A DNA stretch of 7,507 nt, taken from contig JAQSWC010000129.1 of NCBI GenBank assembly GCA_029266815.1, positions 1-7,507 on the forward strand, in the 5' to 3' direction. The stretch is from Paucimonas sp. GTDB taxonomy: Bacteria > Pseudomonadota > Gammaproteobacteria > Burkholderiales > Burkholderiaceae_D. Position 1 is the stretch's first letter; each line of letters starts with the position of its first letter. Below, one piece after another: positions 1-7,484 of the stretch. The notes under the pieces were generated by a model that worked only from the letters and a program-made list of their open reading frames with translations, was not told the DNA's origin and searched no databases. A program made the translations under genes and the position numbers.

Positions 1-653
1 AAATGCATGCCATTTTAAATGGGGCGCCTGAAGAAATTGGCTTTGCATGGTCAAGCGTCATATTCAAAAACTACGACAGCAAGGGCGCTCTCTCCAAACC
101 ACGTTATCGACGATTCAAAGAGCGCGACGCCTCAGGCAGGAGACTGCACAAGGCAATTATTGATGTCGGTTCAGGATTCGGGCTCGCAGTGAGAAAGACA
201 TGTTTTGAACGAGTTGGAATGTTTGACCCCCACTTCAAGCTAGGCGAGGACACGGAGCTTTTCCTCAGATTGATGAGCAGCGGGTATAAACCTGCGATAT
301 GTACCGACGTAGGAGTAGCCGTACATTCTCATGGAGGCTTTGCCCGTTACTTCGCGGGGTTGCGTGAAAGAACCAGGACAGGCGTCTTCCTGAGACTGGT
401 AGAAAGATATCTTGACTTCATGTCGCGGCATCCAGCCTTGTTGGTTGCCATTGCCGGGCGTGGAGCTCTAATCAGTTATTTGTGCGGCGATTTTCGATCA
501 GGCGACCGCTTATTGGCTATTTTGGCACGTACCATTCCTGCGCAACCACATGGCTGGGCGAGCATTTTGAAAAATGTAGGTGCGCGTAGTGTATGCAAAT
601 TCATTTATGTGGCTCGTCTTCACCCAAGACATGTTAATCCGGAGGCGCAGTGA
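1..653 (+). CDS. Glycosyltransferase family 2, C-terminal part (5' end outside window)
   Basis: This is the C-terminal part of a glycosyltransferase that would transfer a sugar from a nucleotide-sugar donor, probably in polysaccharide, glycolipid or glycoconjugate assembly on the cytoplasmic side. The frame is open to the left edge, and 216 residues are visible from the first Met at base 3. That Met is probably internal, because the GT-A nucleotide-binding half with its DxD motif is absent. Visible residues 55-80 have the GSGFGLAVRK...VGMFDP pattern that precedes the acceptor-side motif of GT2 enzymes. It is followed by GEDTELFLRL at about 81-90, where Glu82-Asp83 match the conserved ED of the family. 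A mildly hydrophobic stretch near residues 144-160 is too weak to call a membrane segment. The gene ends 108 bp before the convergent phosphopantetheinyl transferase. Its base composition is visibly more AT-rich than the efflux operon. The fold assignment is good; donor and acceptor cannot be inferred. Confidence 0.82.
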   Translation, partial: MHAILNGAPEEIGFAWSSVIFKNYDSKGALSKPRYRRFKERDASGRRLHKAIIDVGSGFGLAVRKTCFERVGMFDPHFKLGEDTELFLRLMSSGYKPAICTDVGVAVHSHGGFARYFAGLRERTRTGVFLRLVERYLDFMSRHPALLVAIAGRGALISYLCGDFRSGDRLLAILARTIPAQPHGWASILKNVGARSVCKFIYVARLHPRHVNPEAQ

Positions 654-761
654 TAACGATAACTGTAGCCTCGGTTGATGCATAAAACAATTCAAGGATA
701 AGCACGGGCGATTCGGTCCGATGCGATGAAATGGAGGAGGGGGCAGGCTGAAGGAAGGGCA
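654..761. other. Short convergent intergenic region, no clear feature
   Basis: These 108 bp separate the stop codons of two convergent genes. I see a tandem gataac repeat right at the glycosyltransferase stop (about 652-663) and a purine-rich run near 731-760. I see no hairpin followed by a T-run in either direction that would make a convincing intrinsic terminator. Confidence 0.5.
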
Positions 762-1485
762 CTAATTGACACGGGTATGCATGAAGACGGAGATGTCGCT
801 CATGCTGTCCGCCCTGGCGACAGCAAGATGGACGTCGCCGGGCAAGGTCCGATGCTCCGCATGCATTATGGTCGAGCCGACGTCGAGTTCGAGTGAAAGC
901 GCATGACGAGCAGCCTTTTGCGCGACACACAAGGAGGAAAGAGGATGGAAAAGACCCACTCCTGCCGCCTTGAGAACCGCTTCCTTCAGCGTCCAGATGC
1001 GGAAAAATTCCTCCGCTAGCTGCGCAGCGGGAACGGCTGCAAGGAGACGCTGTTCTTCGCTGGAGAAATAGTCTTGCGCAATGCTTGTCATGTCGGCGAT
1101 GACATTCGAATCGAGCTGTTCGACATCGATGCCGACCTCTCCTGCCGAGCAGATCGCTATCGCGAGAACGTCCCTGGAATGTGAGAGATTGAAGGCTGGC
1201 AAGTGGAAGTCGCCGGCAACGGATGCGCGCGGCTTGGCACCGTTTTCCGACTTGATCAGAATTTGCCCGGCGCTTGCTCCCGAATAGCAGGCGAGCAGTC
1301 TTCTTAATGTTGCGGCGACGCTGCAGCGCCCTGATGCGATAGTAGGACTCGATCTCGGAATTGCTGAGAAGCGCGAGAGCAGCCTCTTCGTTCTCTGCCG
1401 CCTTCAGGTGACGAAATGAAAAGATATGAATATGAAGGGCATTATCTGCCTGAAAATCTTGCGTTAAGAATCGGGTTGCTTGCAT
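762..1485 (-). pseudogene. Sfp-type 4'-phosphopantetheinyl transferase, frameshifted
   Basis: The intact family transfers 4'-phosphopantetheine from CoA to a serine of carrier proteins, activating fatty-acid, polyketide or non-ribosomal peptide synthases. Here the homology is split over two minus-strand frames. The N-terminal part starts at an ATG at 1485 and runs about 55 codons, with HIHIFSFRH and LLSNSEIESYYRIRALQRRR, the usual basic N-terminal region. The rest lies in the frame one base on (codons starting at 1319, 1316 and so on) and gives VAATLRRLLA, FNLSHS, GIDVEQ (Mg-binding Asp at 1127-1125, Glu two residues on) and FFRIWTLKEAVLKAAG (catalytic Glu at 983-981, Lys nearby), ending at TAG 764-762. 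The joined product would be about 240 aa, normal for the family. The C-terminal piece alone could start at a TTG at 1202 but would lack the N-terminal subdomain needed for the pseudo-dimer. All catalytic motifs survive, so the lesion is recent or a sequencing error. Identification is strong; the inactive status is less certain. Confidence 0.85.
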
Positions 1486-1492
1486 CTTTTCT

Positions 1493-1552
1493 AAAATATG
1501 CCTGTTAAAGGAGCCCTAGTCGCGGCGCATTAGTAAAAATATGCCTGCTAAA
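1493..1552. repeat. Pair of 17-bp direct repeats, one mismatch
   Basis: AAAATATGCCTGTTAAA at 1493-1509 is repeated as AAAATATGCCTGCTAAA at 1536-1552, matching at 16 of 17 positions. The two starts are 43 bp apart, about four helical turns, so both copies would face the same side of the DNA. They lie in the divergent intergenic region, directly upstream of the phosphopantetheinyl transferase start at 1485 and 68 bp upstream of the efflux -35 element. The arrangement would suit a regulator binding two sites, but no regulator gene is visible and the repeat is not a motif I recognise. Confidence 0.6.
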
Positions 1553-1619
1553 CAATTTTTGCTTGAACCGCATTTTAGGAAGTAGAGAGATTTGGCGCCA
1601 TAAATACAAGGTTTTGCCG

Positions 1620-1649
1620 TTGACATAAGACAATAGCTTCGTGGATACT
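1620..1649 (+). promoter_or_regulatory. Predicted sigma70-like promoter of the efflux operon
   Basis: A perfect TTGACA lies at 1620-1625. After an 18-nt spacer comes GATACT at 1644-1649, which matches the TATAAT consensus at 4 of 6 positions. Transcription would start near 1656, leaving a leader of about 115 nt before the adaptor start at 1772. It is the best promoter-like pair in the intergenic region and points towards the operon. This is a pattern match only. Confidence 0.55.
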
Positions 1650-1692
1650 CTGCCAACTTCGCAGTTCCCTACCTCTTCCAGCACTTGCCATT

Positions 1693-1745
1693 AGAACCTG
1701 TCAGGCACCTTCAAGGCACTGCCGCAAGCAGGTCGGGCAGGTTCT
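1693..1745 (+). promoter_or_regulatory. Inverted repeat in the efflux-operon leader
   Basis: AGAACCTG at 1693-1700 is the exact reverse complement of CAGGTTCT at 1738-1745. The 37 nt between them include a small hairpin, CTGC at 1719-1722 with GCAG at 1728-1731 around a 5-nt loop. The element sits within the predicted leader and ends 14 nt before the ribosome binding site. It could fold as an RNA stem that affects translation or transcription, or be a widely spaced protein site. No T-run follows, so it is not a classic terminator. The 8-bp match could also be chance. Confidence 0.35.
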
Positions 1746-1759
1746 TACACCCGTTATTC

Positions 1760-1763
1760 GGAG
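1760..1763 (+). promoter_or_regulatory. Ribosome binding site of the adaptor gene
   Basis: GGAG lies 8 nt before the ATG at 1772. It decides the start: the frame is open further upstream to a TTG at 1685, but that start has no such site, and only translation from 1772 puts the lipoprotein signal peptide at the N-terminus. Confidence 0.7.
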
Positions 1764-1771
1764 ATAGCCTC

Positions 1772-2914
1772 ATGTTGCGTCGAACTTTCATTGTACTTTG
1801 CAGCGCCCTGGTCCTGACAGGCTGCGGAAGCAAGGGTGCGGAAGCCGAAAAGAAGAACAGCTCAGCGGCAGCTGAACATACCATGCTGCTGTCCTCCGAA
1901 GATGTCGTCGTGGTCAGCAATGACGCGCGCTCATCCGGAGTCGTCATCACCGGTTCCGTCGAGCCGGAACGCCGTGCGGATTTGCGTGCGGAAGTATCGT
2001 CTTTCGTTCTCCAGGTCTTGAAGGAAAACGGTGAGAAAGTAAAAAAGGGCGACCTCCTGATTCGTCTGGACGATAGCTCGGTCCGTGAAAACCTGACTTC
2101 GTCGGAGGAATCCGTGCGTGCGCTCACGCAGGCACGCGACCAGTCGGAGCGCCAGTTCATGCGACTGAAAAAGCTGCTGGGTGAAAATCTCGCTTCCAAG
2201 CAGGAAGTGGAAGATGCTGAAATCCGTTACCACAGCGCCCGCAGCGACCTGGTGGCTGCGCAGGCCCGAGTCGCACAGGCGCGTCAGCAATCGCAGCGCA
2301 CGTTGATCCGTGCGCCCTTCGATGGCGTTGTCAGCGAGCGTGCCGTTTCAGCCGGCGACACGGTGCAGATCGGCATGGCGCTGGTGAAGGTGATTGACCC
2401 CTCAAGCGTGCGTTTCGAGGGTTTGATATCCGCCGACGACGCGAGCACGGTCAAGGTCGGCCAGGCAGTGAATTTCTGGACCAACGGCCAGCAGGAAAAT
2501 CGTTTTTCCGGAAAGGTCAGGCGGGTCGATCCTGCGGCAAACGGGGTGACGCGGCAGGTTGAAGTGCTGGTCGACTTTGTCGGTGACAAGCGCCCCGGGG
2601 TAACAGGGGTATATGCGGAGGGAAGAGTCGATGCGGATACTTCCAGTGCGCTTATGGTTCCCGAAGTGGCGCTGCTCCGCCAAGCGGGCAAGGCCTACGC
2701 ATGGCGGGTGAAGGACGGCACATTGCAAAAAGTGTCCCTTGAAGTGGGAGAGCGTGACCCCCGCCGTGGCAACTACGCCGTGCGCTCTGGCCTGCAAAGC
2801 GGCGACCAACTTGTGCGCAACCCGGTTCCGACGCTAAAAGAGGGACAGCAAGTCCGGTTCGCCGCCGCGACGGAGCCAGCCACGGCCTCGGCGCCTCTCC
2901 AAAGGAATCCGTAG
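1772..2914 (+). CDS. RND efflux periplasmic adaptor lipoprotein (membrane fusion protein, HlyD/AcrA type)
   Basis: This 380-aa protein should bridge the inner-membrane RND pump and the outer-membrane channel in the periplasm. The N-terminus is a lipoprotein signal: Met-Leu-Arg-Arg, a hydrophobic core, then lipobox LTGC with the lipidated Cys at residue 18. Residue 19 is Gly, not Asp, which does not suggest inner-membrane retention by the E. coli +2 rule; rules differ between species, and adaptors of this kind act at the inner membrane. A beta-barrel/lipoyl half-motif covers about 57-100. An alpha-helical hairpin covers about 103-175, with RLKKLLGENLAS...D at 131-148 resembling the RLxxLxxxxxxS tip motif that contacts TolC-type channels. 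The second lipoyl half follows (IRAPFDGVVSERAVSAGDTV, about 179-198), then beta-barrel and membrane-proximal domains to about 363 and a loose Ala/Pro-rich tail. Its stop is 2 nt before the pump start, so the two are probably translationally coupled. Family and role are secure; substrate is unknown. Confidence 0.95.
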   Translation: MLRRTFIVLCSALVLTGCGSKGAEAEKKNSSAAAEHTMLLSSEDVVVVSNDARSSGVVITGSVEPERRADLRAEVSSFVLQVLKENGEKVKKGDLLIRLDDSSVRENLTSSEESVRALTQARDQSERQFMRLKKLLGENLASKQEVEDAEIRYHSARSDLVAAQARVAQARQQSQRTLIRAPFDGVVSERAVSAGDTVQIGMALVKVIDPSSVRFEGLISADDASTVKVGQAVNFWTNGQQENRFSGKVRRVDPAANGVTRQVEVLVDFVGDKRPGVTGVYAEGRVDADTSSALMVPEVALLRQAGKAYAWRVKDGTLQKVSLEVGERDPRRGNYAVRSGLQSGDQLVRNPVPTLKEGQQVRFAAATEPATASAPLQRNP

Positions 2915-2916
2915 AC

Positions 2917-5900
2917 ATGTTTCTTTCCGATTTCAGCATCAGGCGCCCGGTTGCGATGGTGGTCATCATCATCGCTTTGATGTGCCTGGGATTGCTCGCT
3001 CTGAAGAAGTTGCGCGTCAATCAGATTCCGGACGTGCAGCAGCCTTTTCTTTCGGTGAATATCCCCTATCCTGGGGCGTCGCCGGAAACGGTGGAACGCG
3101 AGATCGTCGATCGCGTCGAAAAATCCCTTCAGAGCATTTCCGGCATTTACCAGATACGTTCCACCGCTAACGAGGGTAATGCCAATATCTTCATCCAGTT
3201 CAACTTCCAAAAGAACATGGTGGAAGCTTCGGATGAGGTAAGGAACGCCATTGCCGCCGTACGCTACAAGCTGCCGACAGAAATGCGGGAGCCGATATTG
3301 CAGCGTATCGACCCGTCCGCGCAGCCGATCATGAATCTGGCCGTGTCCTCCACTTCGCAGACGCACAGCGATATATCGCGGTTGGCTGAAGACGAACTGG
3401 CCGACAAGTTCAGGGCCATCGACGGCGTTGCCACCGTCAATGTGAGCGGCGCGCTTCGGCGCGAATTGAGCGTGCTTCTGCATGCACAGAAAATGCGGGA
3501 ATACAACGTCTCGGTGGCAGAGATTGTCAACGCACTGCGCAATCAGAACACCACGGCGCCGGTGGGCAAGATACAGGGTCGGCTCGAAGAGCAAAGCATT
3601 CGGCTGGTCGGGCGTATAGAGTCTCCAGCCGATTTTCAGCAAATCATCGTCAAGCGCGAAGGCGACCGGATCGTAAGGCTGGGGCAGGTGGCGCAAACCG
3701 TGGATGCCTTCGCCGAACTCGACAGTGTCAGCCTCCGCAACGGCAATCCGAACGTCGGCCTCTTCATTACCCGCTCGCGCGATGCGAGCACGGTATCCAT
3801 CGCCGAAGCCACACGGATGCTGGTAGCGGAGATCAACAAGACGCTGCCCAAGGGCACCAGTTTGGCCATTACCTGGGATGGCGGCGAGCAGGCGGAAAAC
3901 AGTCTCTACAACGTGATTCATGCATTGATCTTCGGCGCAGGCCTTACGATCCTGGTCGTGTATGTCTTCCTCAACTCCTGGCGTTCAACGACGATCACCG
4001 CACTCAGTTTGCCGACATCGGTTATGGCCGCGTTCATTGCGGTGTGGCTCTGCGGCTTTACCCTCAACTTCATGACGTTATTGGGCTTGTCCCTTGCAAT
4101 CGGCGTGCTGATCGACGATGCGATCGTGGTGCGGGAAAACATTGTTCGCCATATGGAAGCAGGACTTGACAGGCGTACCGCCGCGAGTGTCGGCACTCGT
4201 GAGATCGGCCTGGCGGTGGCGGCCACCACGTTTTCCATCATCGCGGTTTTCCTGCCCGTAGGTTTCATGCCGGGCGTCGCGGGCGAGTGGTTCCGGCCGT
4301 TTGCGCTCACCGTTGCCAGCTCGGTGCTGGTCAGCCTTTTTATTTCATTCACGCTCGATCCGATGCTGTCGGCCTACTGGGGCGATCCGCCGGAACATCA
4401 TCTTCAGCCGAAACGCGGGTTGAGTGCAGTGCTGGCACGTTTCAACGAGTGGTTCGACCGGCAGTCCGACCGCTATGGCAACGTGATTGCTTGGGCCTTG
4501 CATCACCGGATCTGGATGACGATGATCGCGATCGCCAGCCTTATCGGCGCAATCGTGCTTCATGCGATGTTTGGCGGATCAAGCTTTCTTCCGGTGTCGG
4601 ACAGCAACGTGATGGTGATTGATGTGCGCACGCCGCCGAGTTCCAGCATTGATTACGCGAGGCTGAAGGTGGACAAGGCTGCGGAGTTGGCGCGTTCGGT
4701 GCCGGAGACCGTGGCAACCGACAGCGCGGTTAATCCCGGCGGCGGCCGCATCTACGTGAATATCGGCAAGAGCACCGAGCGCAAGCGTTCGAGCAGCGAG
4801 ATCGCCGCCGATGTCCGGAAACTGATGTCGCAGTTGATCGGCGCTGAGTACGTGGTTCTGGAGGACATGAACAACGGTGGGCAGAAGCCCGTGCAGGTTC
4901 AGTTCTATGGCGCCGATTCGCGAAAGCTGATGGAAATCACCAACAGTTTCATGGAGCGCTTCCGCGGGGTTCCGGGCGCAGTCGACGTGGGCCTTTCAGA
5001 ACAGGGGCCGAAAGACGAACTGAAGATAGAGCTGTACCGGGGATTAGCGAATTCACTCGGCATTTCGGTCAACGATGCGGCGCAGGCTCTGCGCGTGGCA
5101 TTTGCAGGTATTGAAGTGGGCGACTGGGTCGATCCTACGGGCGAATCGCGCGACGTTGCGGTCAGGCTGCATCCGGACGACCGGCTCGATCCGGAAAATA
5201 TCGAACGCCTGCCGATTGCGGTCGGCAACGGCAATGCGCTGGTGCCCCTCGACCAGATCGCTTCCATCACCATGGGCAAAGGTCCTTCCCAGATCCAGCA
5301 CGTCGATGGAAAACGGATGATTACGGTATCCGCGAATGCGCAGGGCCGCTCGTCCGGCGAGGTCACGGCGGCGGCCATAGCCCTGGCGAAAGCCATCGAT
5401 TTTCCACCCGGCTACGGCATCAAGCTTGACGGTGCATCGCGCGACCAGCAGGAAGTATTTGCCGAAATGGCGATCGCACTGGTCATGGGCATCGCGCTGA
5501 TGTACCTGATTCTGGTGATGCAGTTCGGCTCCTTCACCGCACCTCTGGGCGTGATGCTGTCACTGCCGCTGAGCCTGATCGGTGTCGTGCTGGCGCTGCT
5601 ACTGACCGGCGGTACGCTGAATCTGATGAGTTTCATCGGCGTGATCATGCTGATGGGGTTGGTAGCCAAAAACGCCATCCTGCTGCTCGATGCGGCGCGC
5701 AAGGAGGAAACAGAAGGATTGAGCCGCGAAGATGCGCTGGTGCATGCGGGACGCAAGCGTCTGCGCCCGATCCTGATGACGACTTTCGCGCTGATTGCGG
5801 GCATGTTGCCGGTCGCTATTGGTGTCGGTGAAGGCGGTGAGTTCTATCGACCGATGGCGGTAGCCATCATCGGCGGCACGATCACGTCCACCATCCTGAC

Positions 5901-6009
5901 GCTGCTGGTGGTGCCGACCTTCTACGACAGTATCGAATCGGCGCGTGAGCGGCTGTTCAAAGCCGCCAGGTCGATGAAGCGGAGCAGCTCTGCTCCCCAG
6001 GTTTCGTGA
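2917..6009 (+). CDS. RND multidrug-type efflux pump, inner-membrane permease (AcrB/HAE family)
   Basis: This 1030-aa protein is a proton-driven exporter of the AcrB family, within its usual length range. It starts at ATG 2917 with AAAGGA about 10 nt upstream. The family layout is complete: TM1 at about 11-29, a large periplasmic domain at about 31-330, TM2-TM6 at about 332-483, TM7 at about 531-550, a second periplasmic domain at about 555-850, and TM8-TM12 at about 850-1003. The proton-relay residues are present: Asp400-Asp401 in TM4 (GVLIDDAIVV), Lys918 in TM10 (GLVAKNAILL), Arg950 and Thr955/956 at the start of TM11 (RLRPILMTTFALIAGMLP). These correspond to AcrB Asp407/408, Lys940, Arg971 and Thr978. 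The N-terminal FSIRRPV box is typical of the family. I see no CusA/CzcA heavy-metal signature, so an organic or amphiphilic substrate is more likely, though sequence reading alone cannot settle it. The partners are the flanking adaptor and outer-membrane channel. Confidence 0.97.
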   Translation: MFLSDFSIRRPVAMVVIIIALMCLGLLALKKLRVNQIPDVQQPFLSVNIPYPGASPETVEREIVDRVEKSLQSISGIYQIRSTANEGNANIFIQFNFQKNMVEASDEVRNAIAAVRYKLPTEMREPILQRIDPSAQPIMNLAVSSTSQTHSDISRLAEDELADKFRAIDGVATVNVSGALRRELSVLLHAQKMREYNVSVAEIVNALRNQNTTAPVGKIQGRLEEQSIRLVGRIESPADFQQIIVKREGDRIVRLGQVAQTVDAFAELDSVSLRNGNPNVGLFITRSRDASTVSIAEATRMLVAEINKTLPKGTSLAITWDGGEQAENSLYNVIHALIFGAGLTILVVYVFLNSWRSTTITALSLPTSVMAAFIAVWLCGFTLNFMTLLGLSLAIGVLIDDAIVVRENIVRHMEAGLDRRTAASVGTREIGLAVAATTFSIIAVFLPVGFMPGVAGEWFRPFALTVASSVLVSLFISFTLDPMLSAYWGDPPEHHLQPKRGLSAVLARFNEWFDRQSDRYGNVIAWALHHRIWMTMIAIASLIGAIVLHAMFGGSSFLPVSDSNVMVIDVRTPPSSSIDYARLKVDKAAELARSVPETVATDSAVNPGGGRIYVNIGKSTERKRSSSEIAADVRKLMSQLIGAEYVVLEDMNNGGQKPVQVQFYGADSRKLMEITNSFMERFRGVPGAVDVGLSEQGPKDELKIELYRGLANSLGISVNDAAQALRVAFAGIEVGDWVDPTGESRDVAVRLHPDDRLDPENIERLPIAVGNGNALVPLDQIASITMGKGPSQIQHVDGKRMITVSANAQGRSSGEVTAAAIALAKAIDFPPGYGIKLDGASRDQQEVFAEMAIALVMGIALMYLILVMQFGSFTAPLGVMLSLPLSLIGVVLALLLTGGTLNLMSFIGVIMLMGLVAKNAILLLDAARKEETEGLSREDALVHAGRKRLRPILMTTFALIAGMLPVAIGVGEGGEFYRPMAVAIIGGTITSTILTLLVVPTFYDSIESARERLFKAARSMKRSSSAPQVS

Positions 6010-6052
6010 GGTTGGCGGAAGTGGGCAAGTCATTTGGAATGGGGAACCGCTT

Positions 6053-7426
6053 GTGAACAGGAAGATTTTTTTTGCGGCGTTCTGCGTGCTCTGTGCGGGA
6101 ACGGCATCGGCAGAGTCGCTTTATGACGTCTATTCGCTCGCGTTGAAAAACGATTACCGGATAAAGGCGGCCGAATCGGCTTACCTCGCCGGGCAGGAAG
6201 CGGCAAACGTTGCCAAGGCCAGGCTGCTGCCGAATATCAATGCCGAGGGTACGTTGGGAAAGGCGCGGCGTATCTCGAAAGCCGAGTCGTCCAATCCTTT
6301 TGCAGTCAATATCGAAAATGTCATCGACAATGACAGTCCTGGCTACAGCGTTACCTTGACCCAGCCCCTGATCAATTTTCCGGGACGGCACGACACCCGG
6401 CGCGGAGAGATAGCCGCACGGCTCGCGACTCTGGAATGGGAACGTGCCAGACAGTCGCTCATCATGCGCACTGCCGATGTCTATCTTCAAACACTCACGG
6501 CGGGCGCCAAGCTCGAGGCGGCGGAGTCGGCCGAGAATGCCTTTCGCCTTCGCCTGAGGGCCGCAACGATGCGGTACGACGCGGGCTCCGCGAGGGGAAC
6601 GGATGTGCTGGAAGCGCAAGCCGCGCTGGATGCCGCATCGGCGGATACTATCGTGGCGAAAAATAACCTGAACGTCTTGTTCGATTCGCTGAAGGGCATC
6701 AGCGGGCAGGATCATGACGGCCTCTCCGCTTTGCCGGACGATTTCACGGCCAATCCGCCGGTACCTGCGGACATGAAACAGTGGGTAGATTCGGCAATTC
6801 AGAACAATCTGGAAATCGGCATTGCCAAACTGAGGGCGGACGATGCCTATCAAAATGCGAAGGGCAGGGCAAAAGAGCATTGGCCAAGGCTTTCCGGCCG
6901 CCTGAGCTATACGGACAATTACGAACGAAGGACTTACAGCGCCGCGGTTCCCGATACCGTCTACCAGAGCGGCCTCAGCGCGATGCTGGTGTTGTCGGTG
7001 CCGATTTACAGCGGCGGGGGCATGTCAGCCGCGGCGCGCGAAGCGAAGCACCGCTCCGCGCAGGAAACCGAGAACAGTCATGGCACTAGCCGCGACATTG
7101 TGCAACGTGCGCATTCGAGCTACATGAGCATGATCGCAGGTGTGGCGGCGCTGAATGCGCGAAAGGCCGCGATTGTGTCCGCCTTGCGCTCGCTCGAATT
7201 TGCGCAAAAAGGCTATGGAGAGGGCATTATGAGCATGATCAATGTGCTGGATGCCCAGCGCGCGGTATACGAAGCAAGGCAGAACTACGCGGATGCTCTT
7301 TACAGTTATCTGATCGCGGGTTTGCGTCTCAAGGAAACCGCAGGCGTGCTGTCTGCGCGGGATATCGAGGAATTGAGCCGCCGGCTCGACAGCACCAAGA
7401 AAGTTACCAGGCCCGGCTTCAACTGA
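6053..7426 (+). CDS. TolC-like outer-membrane efflux channel
   Basis: This 457-aa protein should form the trimeric outer-membrane duct that completes the pump. It begins at GTG 6053, 43 nt after the permease stop, with GGGGA at 6041-6045 as a plausible ribosome binding site; no better in-frame ATG is nearby. A Sec signal peptide covers residues 1-20, with probable cleavage after TASA and mature Glu21. There is no lipobox, so it resembles TolC proper rather than the lipidated OprM/NodT group. The two internal repeats of the family are visible. The first opens with SLYDVYSLALKNDYRIKAAE; the second follows SAIQNNLEIGIAKLRADDAY and ends in YGEGIMSMINVLDAQRAVYE with a long helix. VTLTQPLINF and MLVLSVPIYSGG mark the two beta-strand regions. 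The short C-terminal tail after RRLDS is basic. Length is typical of TolC homologues. A function as the operon's own channel follows from position. Confidence 0.95.
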   Translation: MNRKIFFAAFCVLCAGTASAESLYDVYSLALKNDYRIKAAESAYLAGQEAANVAKARLLPNINAEGTLGKARRISKAESSNPFAVNIENVIDNDSPGYSVTLTQPLINFPGRHDTRRGEIAARLATLEWERARQSLIMRTADVYLQTLTAGAKLEAAESAENAFRLRLRAATMRYDAGSARGTDVLEAQAALDAASADTIVAKNNLNVLFDSLKGISGQDHDGLSALPDDFTANPPVPADMKQWVDSAIQNNLEIGIAKLRADDAYQNAKGRAKEHWPRLSGRLSYTDNYERRTYSAAVPDTVYQSGLSAMLVLSVPIYSGGGMSAAAREAKHRSAQETENSHGTSRDIVQRAHSSYMSMIAGVAALNARKAAIVSALRSLEFAQKGYGEGIMSMINVLDAQRAVYEARQNYADALYSYLIAGLRLKETAGVLSARDIEELSRRLDSTKKVTRPGFN

Positions 7427-7463
7427 AACGAGCGCATCGTTATTGTGGGTCTTTCGCCAGGAG

Positions 7464-7484
7464 CGTTCCGCTTTCGCTGGAACG
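7464..7484 (+). terminator. Weak hairpin after the efflux operon, possible terminator
   Basis: CGTTCC at 7464-7469 pairs with GGAACG at 7479-7484 around a 9-nt loop, 37 nt after the channel stop. An AT-rich stretch (taattattta) follows at about 7492-7501, but there is no T-run directly after the stem. This is the only termination candidate in the 81-bp tail, and it is weak. Confidence 0.2.

Noticed and set aside
634..1290. Continuation of the minus-strand frame that starts at 1485, past the frame break
   Set aside because: Beyond the break the translation turns into Arg/Ser/Cys-rich sequence without homology, while the phosphopantetheinyl transferase motifs continue in the other frame. Only its N-terminal part is used.
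1593..1600. Palindrome TGGCGCCA upstream of the efflux promoter as an operator
   Set aside because: Only 8 bp, does not extend with symmetry, and such short palindromes are common.
1685..1771. Upstream TTG start for the adaptor, adding 29 residues
   Set aside because: It would bury the lipoprotein signal peptide inside the protein and has no good ribosome binding site; ATG 1772 has GGAG 8 nt upstream.
2773..3921. Open frame of 382 codons on the minus strand across the adaptor/pump junction
   Set aside because: It lies fully antisense to two genes of clear homology, its translation is rich in His, Arg and Gly with no recognisable domain, and GC-rich codon use readily creates such shadows.
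5957..6880. Open frame of 307 codons on the minus strand over the pump end and channel gene
   Set aside because: Antisense to the TolC-like gene, with no family motif or ribosome binding site that stands out.
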